Assembly: GCA_963383645.1 (NCBI GenBank) | Contig: OY726574.1 | Location: forward strand, 57,413,851 to 57,477,850 | DNA: 64,000 bases | Origin: Muscardinus avellanarius | Taxonomy: Eukaryota > Chordata > Mammalia > Rodentia > Gliridae | Direction: 5' to 3' | Part shown: one piece after another, positions 31,691 to 42,290 of the stretch | Layout: each line of letters opens with the position of its first letter | Position numbering within the stretch: the first letter of the stretch is position 1 | Translations under genes and position numbers: made by a program | Notes under the pieces: generated by a model | Told to the model about the DNA's origin: nothing | The model's database searches: none | The model's input: the letters and a program-made list of their open reading frames with translations, nothing else

Positions 31691-32049
31691 GCCGTTCAAT
31701 TCAGATAAATTATTTTTCTGCAATGTCTTGAAGATAGTTCACATGCCAGTTGGGCCGTTAGCTCGAGGAGTGTTGGAGGAGTCAGTTCTGATGTGAACCG
31801 ACTGCTCTTTGCTGCTCTTAGCCAAGTCCTAGCAGACAGATGAATCCACTGAAGGTTGGTTGTCGGGGCCCGCTCAGCTACACCAGGATGGGGCGGTGGC
31901 TCAAGATGGCGCCTAGGCATGTTGCCAAGTCACAAGGCTCACGAGGCTGGCGGTGCCCTGAGCCTGCGCAGTGTGCTCTAATCAGGCACCCTACGGATGA
32001 TCAGTGACGCAGCGCCTCGTGCTACCACCAGCCCGCCTATGAGAGGGTT

Positions 32050-33197
32050 AGAAATGTGCATGCCCTCAGAGCCTGCCGTGAGGCATGGCCGGTGCTGGGG
32101 CCTCCGAGGCCAGGATTGGAGCCTACCTTGAGGCAAGGATGATACTGGGGCCTCCGAGGCCGGGATCGGAGCCTGCCTTGAGGCAAGGCCGGTACCGGGG
32201 CCTCCGAGAATGGGATAAGAGCCTGCCGAGGGGTTAGGCCGGTGCTGGGGCCAGTGAGGCCGGCATCGGAGCCTGCTGTGAGGCAAGGCCGATACTGGGG
32301 CCTCCGAGGCCAGGATAACAGTCTGCTGAAGGATTAGACAGGTGCTGGGGCCAGCGAGGCCAGCATCAGAGCCTGCCGTGAGGCGAGGCCAGCATCGGAG
32401 CCTGCCGTGAGGCATGGCCAGTGCTGGGGCCTCCTAGGCCAGGAGTGGAACCTGCCGAGGGGTTAGGCCGGTGCTGGGGCCAACGAGACCGGCATTGGAG
32501 CCTGCCGTGAGGCTAGGCCGGTGCTGGGGCCTCCGAGGCCGGGATTGGAATCCTGGCAAGGGGTTAGGCCGGTGCAGGGGCCAATGGCCAGCATCGGAGC
32601 CTGCTGTGAGGCAAAGCCACTCCTGCGGCCTCCAAGGCCGGGATCGAAGCCAGCTGAGGGGTTAGGCCGGTGTAGAGGCCAGCGAGACCAGAACTGGGGC
32701 CTCCCATGAGGCAAGGCCGCTGCTTGAGCCAGCGAGGTCTGGATCAGTCCACTGAGTAGCCAGGCCACTACTGGGGCCGTCAAGAGTGGGATCGGTATTT
32801 ACAATATGGCATGCACAGAAAAATATCACAGAAAATTAAAACCAGATGCTTCCCCTAATCATCAATAACTAGGAGGAAAGGGGCAACAGGAAGTGGTCGA
32901 GCTATAGAAAGGGCCCTATAGTGAAGCAACTAATGTGACCAATCAGAGGCTATGTAATAGTGGAGGAGCCTCTTTAAAACACAGGAGGTACATAAACAAA
33001 TGTATCAAAGTTAATCACCAAACAAGCATGGGATCTAGGGAGGGGGAGGGAATGGGATGGGGACTGGATGAGGGCTAATTGGATGATGTGTGCTTGTATA
33101 TCCTCTCAAGTCTTGTACTCCAATGTGATTGATATATGACTACAATGCACCAATTTAAAAAATAAATTAATTTAAAAAAAAGAAATGTGCATGCCCT
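32050..33197 (+). mobile_element. VNTR composite retrotransposon (SVA-like layout)
   Basis: The insert 32067-33180 is flanked by a 17-bp exact duplication AGAAATGTGCATGCCCT (32050-32066, 33181-33197) and ends in an A-rich tail. The site reads TT/AGAAAT, close to the L1 endonuclease preference. Its parts are a 50-bp GC-rich tandem repeat (32069-32800), an AT-richer module with ACCAATCAGAGG (32939-32950) and CTTTAAAA (32971-32978), a G/A-rich tract (GGGAGGGGGAGGGAATGGG near 33038) and a tail GACTACAATGCACCAATTT also seen at an L1 3' end near 35300. It has no long open frame that looks real. It was presumably mobilised by L1. I do not know a named family. It could also be an internally deleted L1 whose 5'UTR is this repeat. 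Confidence 0.8.
32069..32800 (+). repeat. 50-bp VNTR with alternating A and B units
   Basis: About 15 units of 49-50 bp plus one 29-bp partial. Most start GAGCCTGCCG. A-type units continue TGAGGCAAGGCC...GGCCTCCGAGGCC. B-type units continue AGGGGTTAGGCC...GGCCAGCGAGGCC. From unit 4 on, B and A alternate, giving a 100-bp higher-order repeat. Frames of 60-145 codons on both strands are repeat artefacts. Confidence 0.9.
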
Positions 33198-33363
33198 AGC
33201 TGTGGGAAGCTTGGGGTTGGTAGGGTAAAGAGGGAGGGGTTATGATGCTGATATATATTTGCTTGCTGTGCGCATTAAAGAAGAAGTACCATCAGCCGAC
33301 TATTGTTTGTGTCTTCTTTCCTGGGGCTCTGCAGGTCGGAGCCTTAGGGACGGGACAGTTGGT

Positions 33364-34230
33364 CACTTCGAAAGCAGACCAGAATGAACACGGTCCTTCC
33401 ATTGTGAGCCTCTCTCCGTGTTTTTTACTAGACAATGAGAGGCAGCCAGAGCGATGGGGTTGCCTTCCAACCACGCCTCACTGTGATCTCAGATCCCGTG
33501 AGCACTTGCTAGCGGTGCAAGTGCGGGGCTTGTGCTGTGCGCCATCCAGAGAGTGGAGGGGAGTCTCCAGCCTCAGAACTCTATCCAGGCAGGACCCGCG
33601 ACTGGTCACTCAGCCAAAGGACCTCAAGAAACAGTACCCCAGGAGCAGAAAGAGGACGACCCGCCGGCCTGGCCTCAGGACTCGGTAACTCTCGGCTGGG
33701 CGTGGTAGAGCTTACCTGTCTCATAAAGGAAGATGCCTATGGAGTCAGCACGTGGTAGAGGCGCAAGGGACCACTTGCACACGTGTGGCCTGTTGCTGAC
33801 TGAAACATCGCTATGTGGTCCATGACTGCGTACCAGATACTTGGGAGGTTGAGCCTGCTGGGTTGCCAGTTTTGGCAACTTAGTGTGACCCTAATCCCCA
33901 GAACCTCAAGAGCAGACTCACTCTTGACGACCACTTCAGATGTGGCTATGGGAGAAGACCGATGGCAGAATCTGCAGGGGCAAAGCCAGAAGCCACAGAG
34001 GACAAAAACACAGAATTTCCTTGGCATCGGGTTCAACATACTCTGCGATACTCAGGGCAGCAAGCCTGGAAACTGCAGCTGTTGCTGACTGCTCTTCTCT
34101 TCCTTTTCTCTACATTTCTGGAAAGGAGTTTTTACTAATTTGTTTCCATTCACCACTCTTTTTGTTGGGTGGAGGAGGAGAGGGCAGATACCGTGTGTTT
34201 CAGAAGATGCGCCCATGATGCCAAGCATGC
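33364..34230. other. Mostly unique interval with a decayed SINE
   Basis: A 148-codon plus frame starts inside the LTR and has no recognisable domain. A decayed SINE-like head (GGCTGGGCGTGGTAGAGCTT, 33693-) and its continuation (CCAGATACTTGGGAGGTTGA, 33831-33910) appear separated by about 110 bp of other sequence. Confidence 0.4.
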
Positions 34231-34760
34231 TGGGGCGTGCCTGGAATCACAGTATTTGGGAGGCTGAGACAGGAGGATCACAGGTTCGCGGACAGCCTCA
34301 GCAACTTAGTAAGACTCTTAGCAATTTATCAAGACCCTGTTTCAAAATAAGATATGAAATTGGGCTAGGCAATGTGGTGCACATTTGTAATCCCAGGACT
34401 TGGGAGGCTGAGACAGGAGGATTGCAGGTTTTCCTCCAGCTTCCACTACTTAGTGAGGCCCCCCACAACTTAGTGAGACCTTGTTTCCAAATAAAAATAG
34501 TAAAATAGGCGGGGCGTGGTGGCGCACGCTTGTAATTCCCGCGCTTGGGAGGCAGAGACAGGAGGATCGCTCTGGTTTGAAGCCAACCCCACTGGCTTAA
34601 GAGACCCTGTTTCCAAAAATAAAAAAGTATAAAATAGGTCTGGGAGTGTAGCCTGAAGGTAGAAGGGCTTCCAGGAACCCCAGTACCACCAATTAAAAAA
34701 AAAAAAAGTAAAATAGGACTGGGCAAGTATCTCAGAGACAGGATGCCCTTGGGTTTGACT
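34231..34760 (+). mobile_element. SINE cluster 13
   Basis: Plus copies at 34231-34365 (head), 34368-34500 (head) and a subfamily III copy at 34508-34690 with an A-tail, followed by a lone decayed ID tail at 34710-34755. Confidence 0.83.
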
Positions 34761-34761
34761 G

Positions 34762-35325
34762 AAATCGGAGAACTAAAGTAATATATGCGTATCCATGTTC
34801 ATAGCAACACAATTTACAATAGCCGAATGATGGAACCAGCCTAGGTGTCCATCAACAGATGAATGGATTACAAAACTATGGTATATACACACAACGAAAT
34901 TCTACTCAGCAATGAAGAAGAACAAAATTATGTCATTTGAGAGAAAATGGGAGGACCTGGAGAACATTAGAGCCAGTGAGATTAGCCAGTCACAGAAGTG
35001 TCATAGGGTCACATGTTGTCTCTAAAATGCACAAACTAGGAAGCAATCGGGATACCAAAGGGACTCCAGACAGTGGAGGGGATCCTCAGAGGAGCCAGGG
35101 AGGTGACTAGGGCAGGGGAGGAGCGAGCCGAAGTTCATTAACAGAGTTACCACCATCCGCCGTGTGGGCATTAGTGAACGTACTGACGTGGAGCTGAGCG
35201 CTCTGTATTGGGAAGGGGGGACAGGAGAGGTGGGGGCACCAAGCGCTGTGTGCGTGCGCGTCACCGTCAACATGCTTTACGTTATGATGTAAGACTATAA
35301 TGCACCAATCAAGACATATAAAAAG
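34762..35325 (+). mobile_element. LINE-1 3' end (ORF2 end and 3'UTR), 5'-truncated
   Basis: The sequence ATCCATGTTCATAGCAACAC, then GTGTCCATCAACAGATGAAT, GGATTACAAAACTATGGTAT and TTCTACTCAGCAATGAAGAA is the well-known conserved end of mammalian L1. It is followed by a G-rich 3'UTR (about 35040-35240) and the end GACTATAATGCACCAATCAA. It is severely 5'-truncated (about 560 bp left), the usual L1 outcome. It provides the reference for the L1-like tail on the VNTR composite. Confidence 0.85.
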
Positions 35326-35365
35326 AAAGAATGTCCCTGGGTTCCCAATACCAAAAACAAATAAA

Positions 35366-35645
35366 TAAGCCGGGAGTGATGGCGCACACTTGTAATCCCA
35401 GCATTCGGGAAGCTGAGACAGGAGGATCATGGTTCGCGGCCAGCCTCGGCTACTTAGTGAAGCCCCTTGAAACTTAGTGAGACCCTGTTTCAAAATAGAG
35501 AATAAAAAATAGGGCTGGGGGTGTTGCTCGGTAGTAGAATGCCCCTGGGTTCCATCCCCAGTACTGCAAAATAAATAAATTTAAAATAAATTTACCCTGA
35601 GGTTCAATCCCTAGTACCATACAAAATAAATAAGTAAATAAATAC
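35366..35645 (+). mobile_element. SINE with repeated tail
   Basis: A full plus copy at 35369-35567, then (AAAT) and a partial ID tail at 35590-35620. Confidence 0.85.
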
Positions 35646-35699
35646 ATAGAGAAAAGAAAGCAGCCGTGCAGGGCAATAAAGTAGGAGTCAGTCGCCAGC

Positions 35700-36360
35700 A
35701 CCACAGAGCTGCGACATCACCCGGGAGAGCTTCTGCTCAGACAGTGACTTAGAGGAAAAGAAAATTCTTTCCTGTTTATTTTAATCTGTGTCCGAGCAAC
35801 TCAGGCTGTAACCTAATTCATGCAGCCGATGACCAAGTCGATGTCGCATTGTGTTATAAGGACTTCTCTTAATTAGGATAATTATTATTATAAATAAACA
35901 GCAATAATAATAACAACATCAGCAAATAATCACATATAGGAAATCTTTACCGTGATCCAAGGGCCGGAAATTGAGCCAAAGCGTGCAGGATGCAGGTCAG
36001 GAAATAGGGAAGTCATTAGTTAACTGACTTAGCCCCATCTCCCTTACCAAAGCAGATTTCTCTATTGTGATGCTGTGAAATAGATATTCTGTCCCCATTT
36101 CCTGGCATGAAACTCCTGAAATCCTTGGAATCTTCAAAAAGATAAGCATGTTTTTTGAATACTCATGATTGACCGGTGGCTGAGGGCTCTTGGGACAGCC
36201 TCAGACAGAATGGATGGTCGCCAAGGGAAACAACCCTGTGAGTAGAGGTTGCAAGTCCAGTCCCCCCCTCCAACCTTCGTGAAAGAGAGGAGCCGAAGGC
36301 TAAGTTGGTTGCCAATAACCTACGATTCAGTCAATTGTGCCCACAAAACTTATGGGAGGC
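35700..36360. other. Unique AT-rich interval
   Basis: No gene or recognised repeat. Low SINE density here contrasts with both sides. Confidence 0.5.
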
Positions 36361-36364
36361 CTGT

Positions 36365-36402
36365 GTGCACACGTGTGTGTATGTGTGCACGCGTATGTGC
36401 GT

Positions 36403-36446
<44 letters not shown>

Positions 36447-36715
36447 CACTAGGGATTGAACTCAGGGGCATTCTACCTCTGTGCTACACCCCTATCCCTA
36501 TGTTGTTGTTTTTTGTGTATGGTACTGGGGATTAAATTCAGGGATATTCTACTTTTGAGCTACACCCCCAGCCCTGTTTTTTATTTTTTATTTTGAAATA
36601 GGATCTCACTGAGTTGCAGAGGGCCTCACTAAGTAGCTGAGACTGTCTGCGAACCGCGATCCTCCTGTCTCAGCCTCCCGAATGCTGGGATTACAAACCC
36701 GGCTAAAAAAAAGTA
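36365..36715 (-). mobile_element. (GT)n tract and nested minus SINEs
   Basis: (TG)n with CACGCG interruptions (36362-36444), an ID part at 36447-36505, then a minus copy at 36518-36703 lacking its last 20 bases. Confidence 0.8.
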
Positions 36716-37330
36716 TGTTTTGGAGTGGTACCTTTTAGGGTTCCCAGTGACCTCCTACTTTCGCAGGAGGTGATTGAAGGAGTTACTGGAGAGAAAGACC
36801 TGAACTCAAGACAAAAGAGGTCCTAGACAAACATTGCATAAATGAATTTAAAGACATGTCAGTTAGGGGAACAGAAATTTATTTAGGAAAGCAAAGAATA
36901 CACATTCAAGGGAGAATGTGGACCATCTCCAGGATGAAGGATGCTCTTGGCAGGATGAAGGATGCTCTTGACAGGATGAAGGATGCTCTTGGCAGGATGA
37001 AGGATGCTCTTGGGGAGAGCCGGGTGTGAGGGATGTAGCAGTGACGTGGGCCTGGTGACCACAAGGCAGCTTATGGAGACCCAGATGCTTAGCTGACTTT
37101 GTCTTCACAACCTGATCAGTTGATAAAGTGCCTGAGATTCTTCAAATATTCTCTCGGCTTCATCTATTAAACGGTTATTTATGAATAGTGCACAAGACAA
37201 ATTTTCATAAGTGACTAAATTTATGGCAACTGAGATTTACAGATTTTTCAGAAATGTGGTGGGCTTGCGGGCCTGAGAGAAAAGGGGTCCGGAGTAAGGC
37301 ATTCAGATTAAAGTTACAGTTTACTTGTCC
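36716..37330. other. Unique interval with 21-bp repeat
   Basis: Contains four exact or near-exact 21-bp units, CAGGATGAAGGATGCTCTTG(G/A), starting at 36930, 36951, 36972 and 36993. On the minus strand this reads as a seven-residue repeat inside an 81-codon frame. I see no other coding support. Confidence 0.6.
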
Positions 37331-37334
37331 TTCT

Positions 37335-37567
37335 GCCCCCCCCCCCCGCTATTGGGGGATTGAACCCAAGGGCATTCGACCTCTGAGCTACACCTCCTGC
37401 CCTATTTTTATTCCTTATTTTTAAAACAGGGTCTCACTAAGTTGCGGAGAGCTTCACTAAGTAGCTGAGGCTGTCCTAGAACCGTGATCCTACTGTCTCA
37501 GCCTCCAGAGATTGTATGCTGGGATTATAAGCACGTGCAACCACGCTTGGCTCCTATTTTATTTTTT

Positions 37568-37611
<44 letters not shown>

Positions 37612-37915
37612 TATTAGAGATTTAACTCTGAGCTACACCCCCAGCCCAATTTTTTTATTCTTTATTTTGAAACAGGGTCTCACTGAGTTGCAAATGGCCT
37701 CACTAAGTAGCTGAGGCTGGCCACGAACCCAGATCCTCCTGTCTCAGCCTCCCAAGTACTGGGATTACAAGTGTGCACCACCATGCCCAGCCTTCTGTCT
37801 CCTTTTCATATTCTTTTCTTTTTTTTCTTTGTGTGTGTGTGTGTTGCTAGGGCCTGAACCCCAGGCCTTCCACATGCTGGGATAGTGTTGTACCCCTGGG
37901 CTGCAGCCCAGCTTC
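37335..37915 (-). mobile_element. SINE cluster 14
   Basis: Minus copies at 37345-37555 and 37620-37793, the second preceded by (GT)n (37570-37610). An older ID-type sequence lies at 37838-37913. Confidence 0.83.
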
Positions 37916-38452
37916 TGTCCGTGGTTTCTTCTTGTCCATCTCACTGCTCCTTGGGGCATCCGCGTATGTGACAGCTCGTGGATGGAGTGCTCACCTCGGG
38001 CACGATCCGACCTCGGGGTAGATGGTGTCAGATCCAGTGAGGGCACACCCAGCCGGTGACTGCTGGTGAAGCCGCTGCAGAGCTGAATGTTTGCTTGCAG
38101 TGGGAAGGGAAAGCCCAGGCATCTGGCCTCGACAGCCTCCTGGGCCGCCGGAGTAGAGCAGGAGAAGGGGACTTTGTATTTTCCTACATCCTTACATCTA
38201 CTTTGGTTGGTGTGTGGCCAAATATGATTGAGGAGGCCCCAACTATGAATTTCCTAACAGAAACAGACTGGGACTTCAGTCCTGATTTCAGAGTTCCAGA
38301 AGAGAGAATATGGTCCAGCTTTGGCTGGCACTCACTTTTAATTCCATCCACCCATAAAGGAAGTTTTCAGAAAAGCCATTGACTGTGTAGGTGACCGACA
38401 GGTCTAGCACATGACTAACTGACATGTCTACCTTCTATATTATACTCTGCTG
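37916..38452. other. Unique sequence, no confident gene
   Basis: A 108-codon plus frame (38056-38382) has no motif I recognise, no splice acceptor of note before it and no repeat in it. It could be a stray frame. I do not call it. Confidence 0.4.
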
Positions 38453-38454
38453 CT

Positions 38455-38640
38455 GGGCGAGGTGGTGCACACCTGTAACCCCCCCACACACACACCGCTA
38501 CTTGGGAGGCTGAGGCAGGAGGGTCACAAGTTCGAGGCCAGCCCGGGCAACTTAGCCAGACCTTGTCTCAAAATAGAAAATGAAAAGAGTTTGGGATGTA
38601 GCTCAGTGGTAAAGCACCTCTGGGTCCAAACTCCAGGGTC
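38455..38640 (+). mobile_element. Older B1-dID-type SINE
   Basis: Contains GAGGCTGAGGCAGGAGGGTC, then TTCGAGGCCAGCCCGGGCAA and GATGTAGCTCAGTGGTAAAG. It is closer to the ancestral B1 plus ID arrangement than the young copies. It is useful as an outgroup within the window. Confidence 0.8.
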
Positions 38641-38735
38641 AAGAAGAGGAAGAGAGAGAGAGAGAGAGAAAGAAAAGAAGAAGAAGAAGAAGAAGAAGAA
38701 GAAGAAGAAGAAGAAGAAGAAGAAGAAGAAGGGAA
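38640..38735 (+). repeat. (GA)n/(GAA)n purine tract
   Basis: (AG)n at 38653-38668, then (AAG)n of about 17 repeats (38677-38730), derived from the tail of the preceding SINE. Confidence 0.9.
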
Positions 38736-38829
38736 GAGAAGAGAAACATATCAGATTACAAGATAGATCAATGGATTTTAATATGACCAAAGACCAGAAA
38801 ACCCACATTGTCTATATGGTTTCAGAATC

Positions 38830-38852
38830 AATCTTTCTTTCTTTCTTTCTTT

Positions 38853-38911
<59 letters not shown>

Positions 38912-39115
38912 GTAGTATTAGGGGTAGAGCCCAGGGGCATTCTACCTCTGAGCTACACCCCAGCCCTAATTCTTTATTCTTTATTTTTGAAACAGGGTCT
39001 CACTAAGTTTCAAGTGGCTTCACTAAGTAGCTGAGGTTGAATGCAAACTGTGATCCTCCAGTCTCAGCCTCCTGAATGCTGGGATGACAAGCGTGCACCA
39101 CCACGCCCAGCTCTA
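38830..39115 (-). mobile_element. (CTTT)n-(TC)n tract and minus SINE
   Basis: (CTTT)n at 38832-38855 and (TC)n at 38857-38907 lead into a minus copy at 38910-39113. Confidence 0.87.
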
Positions 39116-39134
39116 TCTTTTAAGAAACCTATCT

Positions 39135-39600
39135 AAAAAGCTGAGCCAGCATTCAGGAGGCTGAGACTGGAGGCTCGCAGTTCTTGGACGGCCTTAGCTA
39201 GTTAGTGAGACCCTGTTTCAAAATAAAAAACAAAACCTGGGCGTGGTGGCGCACGCTTGTCATCCCCGGGCTTGGGAGGCTGAGACAGGAGGATCACACA
39301 GGTTCAAAGCCAGCCTCAGCTACTTAGTTAGGCTCTCGGCAACTTTGAGACCCTGTTTCCAAATAAAATATAAAATAGGCCTGGGAGTGTAGGCCAGAGG
39401 CAGAAAGCCCCTGGGTTCCACCCCAGTTCCGCCAGAAAAAAAAAAAAGAAGAATAGAAAACAAGACGGAGTGTAGCTCAGAGGTTGAATGCCTCTGGATC
39501 CCATCCTCAGACCCACAAAAAAAGAAAAAGAAAGAAAGAAAGAAAAAGAAAGAGGGAGGGAGGGAGGGAAAGAGAGAAAGAAAGAGAGCTATCACTACTG
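39135..39600 (+). mobile_element. SINE cluster 15 with purine tail
   Basis: A truncated plus copy at 39145-39232, a subfamily II copy at 39235-39432, a lone ID tail at 39462-39512, then (GAAA)n/(GGGA)n to 39590. Confidence 0.82.
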
Positions 39601-39689
39601 AGTTTGAGAGTGCTATCCAAAAAGAACACACATAAAGAGACTGTTGAAACACTCTTCCCTCTTCTGACTACATATCTGGGTGATACCAG

Positions 39690-40135
39690 ATTTTCTTCTT
39701 CTTTTTTTCTTTTTCTGTCTTTACTTTTTTGTGGGGAAGGAATTGAACCCAAGGCCTGGTACCTGCCAGGCAAGGCCTCTACTACTGAGCTACACCCTCA
39801 AAACATTTCAGTAGGATATTTGAAGAAAGAAACATGTACAGCCACCAGACATTAGATTTGCAAAAAATATAAAATGATGTCAACCTCCTTTCTGTAGTTT
39901 TAACAAAACAGAGCTTTTGTTCATAAAATACAAAGTATTGCTAGGCGTGGTGGCACACACTTGTCATCCCACCATCTGGGAGGCTGAGACAGGAGGATCG
40001 CGGTTCGCAGACAGCCTCAGCTACTTAGTGAGGCCCTCCGCAACTCAGTGAGACCCGGTTTTAAAAAAAAAAAAATGGGCTGGGGGTGAAGCTCGGAGAT
40101 AGAATGCCCCTAGGCTCCATCCCTAGTACTGCCAA
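39690..40135. mobile_element. ID-type element (minus) and SINE (plus)
   Basis: An older ID-like sequence at 39735-39800 (GAACCCAAGGCCTGGTACCT) and a full plus SINE at 39938-40130 with A-runs in linker and tail. Confidence 0.8.
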
Positions 40136-40259
40136 AAAAAAAAAAATAGATGATAACAATAATGGTTTATAACCCACTCCACAAAACAGAACTCCACACA
40201 GATCCATACTAATATAAATGAACAAGTGGACAAAAAAAAAAAATAAATGAAAGGGGAGC

Positions 40260-40593
40260 TCTTCCTCTCCTCCTCCTCCTCCTCCTCCTCCTCCTCCTCT
40301 CCTCCTCCTCCTCCTCCTCCTCCTCTCCTTCTCCTCCTTCTCCTCCTTCTCCTCCTCCTCCTCCTCCTCTCCTCCTCCTCTCCTCCTCCTCTCCTCCTCC
40401 TCCTCTCCTTCTCCTCCTCCTCCTCCTCCTCCTCTCCTCCTCCTCTCCTCTTCCTCCTCCTCCTCCTCCTCTCCTTCGCCTCCTTCTCCTCCTCCTCCTC
40501 TCCTCTTCCTCCTCCTCTCCTCTTCCTCCTCCTCTCCTCCTCCTCCTCCTCCTCCTCCTCCTCCTCCTCCTCCTCTTCCTCCTCCTCCTTCTT
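40260..40593. repeat. 334-bp polypyrimidine (CTC/TCC)n tract
   Basis: Pure C/T on the plus strand, mostly CTC repeats with TTC interruptions, broken only by one G near 40478. It runs straight into a minus ID part (40605-40660). Both strands give meaningless Ser/Leu/Pro or Arg/Glu/Gly frames. It is capable of triplex (H-DNA) formation. Confidence 0.95.
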
Positions 40594-41275
40594 GTGTCTG
40601 TGTTACTGGAAATTGAATCCAGGGGCATTCTACCTCCGAGCTACACCCCAGCCCTTCTTTTTTATTATTATTTTAAAATATTTCTTTGAGCCGGGCATGG
40701 TGGCGCACGCTTGTAATCCCAGCATTCGGGAGGCTGTGACCGGAGTATCATGGTTCGCGGACAGCCTCAGCTACTTATTGAGGCCCTCTGCAACTCAGTG
40801 AGACCCGGTTTCAAAATAAAGAATAAAAAATAGGGCAAGGGGGTGTAGCTCAGAGGTCAAATGCCCCTGGGTTCCATTCCCAGATCTGCAAAATAGAAAA
40901 TAATAATAATAAAATAAAATACTTCTTTGTTTATTGCAGTGCTGAAGATGGAACCCAGGGACATTCTACCTCTGAGCTACACTCCCAGGCCTGTTTTATT
41001 TTTTATTTGGAAACAGGATCTCACTAAGGTGCTAAGAGCACCACTAAATTGCTGAGGCTGGCCTCAAACCTGAGATCCTCCTGTTTCAGCCTCCCAAGTA
41101 CTAGGATTACAGGCACGTCTTGGCACACTCAGTTTCTTAATTTCTGTTTTAAAAGAGAGTCTCGCTGAGTTGCCGAGGGTCTTGCAGTTTCAAGGGTGGC
41201 CGTAACCTGAGATCCTCCTGTCTCAGCCTCCCAAACGCTGAGATTACAGGTGTGCATCCCTGTGCTTAGCTGGAA
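40594..41275. mobile_element. SINE cluster 16
   Basis: A minus ID part at 40600-40665, a full plus copy at 40689-40888 with (AAT)n, and minus copies at 40935-41128 and 41145-41272 (head). Confidence 0.83.
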
Positions 41276-41614
41276 AAACTCTTTTTCTGGTAAAATAGAA
41301 AAAAGAAATGTAGCAGTGATACAACTAGAAGGTAAAATTTGAAGGACAGACGTCTACTTTAAGTATTTATCAATTACAAACGGAAAGCCAATAACTTTAC
41401 AGTGGACAGGCCTGGCTGATACCACCTTGACCCTGTGATCCAAGTTAAAATTATGGACAGGAAAAGAAATCAACTGTCAAGTTCCGTGTTCCCTGCTAGG
41501 CTGCCTGGAGAAGGGCGCAGCGCCACTCTTGTGATCAATCCATCTATCAAGAATGCGCAGCTTGGACCTGAGCCCGAGGAGACACCAGAGGATACCAAAC
41601 CCGATAGGTGCTAC
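41276..41614. other. Unassigned, possibly an old repeat
   Basis: The phrase AAAGCCAATAACTTTACAGT...GTGATCCAAGTTAAAATTAT looks like a decayed interspersed repeat that I cannot name. A 60-codon plus frame at 41435 is not convincing. Confidence 0.35.
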
Positions 41615-41807
41615 TAGCCGGGCATAGTGGTGCACACTTGTAATCCCAGTCCTCGGGAGGCTGAGACTGGAGGGCCGCGGGTTCACGGACAGCCTCAGCT
41701 ACCTAAGGAGGCCCTTTGCAACTCAGTGAGGCCCTGTTTCAAAAAAAAGAATAAAAAATAGGGCTGGGGTGTAGCTCAGAGGTAGAATGCCCCTGGGTTC
41801 AATAGTG

Positions 41808-41842
<35 letters not shown>

Positions 41843-42290
41843 GTATTATAAAATAACAGGCCTGTGCTTTTCAAAATGCCAAGGGCATCAATGACAAATG
41901 CAAACTGTCCCAGATTAAAAAGACCAAAGAGGTTTGCAAACTAAATATAATGTATGATCCTCGATTGGAGCTTTGGCTGAACATGTTATTTTTTTTAAGT
42001 GAAGGACATTATTTGCCAACTAGAAAAATAAAAATCTAGTTAGTCTAGTAGGTAAAAGAATTCTTTTTGTGTGTATGTATGTGTGGTACTGGGATGGAAC
42101 CCAGGGGCATTCTACCTCCGAGTGACACTTCCAGCCCTATTTTTTTATTCTTTATTTTGAAATAGGGTCTCACTGAGTTGCAAGGGCCTCACTGAGTAGC
42201 CGAGGTTGTCCGCGAACCGCGATCCTCCGGTCTCAGCCTCTCAAATGCTGAGATTACAAGTGTGCGCCACCACGCCTGGCTGGTAACAGA
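41615..42290. mobile_element. SINEs around a unique interval
   Basis: A plus copy at 41617-41810 with (CA)n to 41840, unassigned AT-rich sequence at 41845-42065, and a minus copy at 42075-42283. Confidence 0.83.

Larger units (their letters stand above)
31855..33363 (+). mobile_element. Solo LTR (ERVK-like) interrupted by a composite retrotransposon
   Basis: The LTR begins TGTCGGGGCCCGC at 31861 and ends GACGGGACA at 33357. It is flanked by the 6-bp duplication GTTGGT (31855-31860, 33358-33363), typical of class II (ERVK) integration. It is split at 32066/33198 by a separate insertion, so the LTR itself is about 366 bp. It carries CAAGATGGCGCC (31903-31914), a YY1 site, TATATATTT at 33251-33259 and ATTAAA at 33274-33279 in plus-strand order. 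There is no internal viral sequence. Confidence 0.85.

Noticed and set aside
32069..32800. Proline/alanine-rich frames of 60-145 codons over the VNTR
   Set aside because: They are open on both strands only because the 50-bp GC-rich unit lacks stops in some phases. There is no start context or conserved motif.
33242..33688. 148-codon plus-strand frame as a candidate gene
   Set aside because: It starts inside the solo LTR's 3' half and crosses the LTR boundary. No domain recognised.
38056..38382. 108-codon plus-strand frame in unique sequence
   Set aside because: No homology I recognise, no flanking splice or promoter signal. Plausible by chance at this length.
40209..40801. Long Ser/Leu/Pro-rich and Arg/Glu/Gly-rich frames
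   Set aside because: They are direct translation of the (CTC)n tract and the adjoining SINE.
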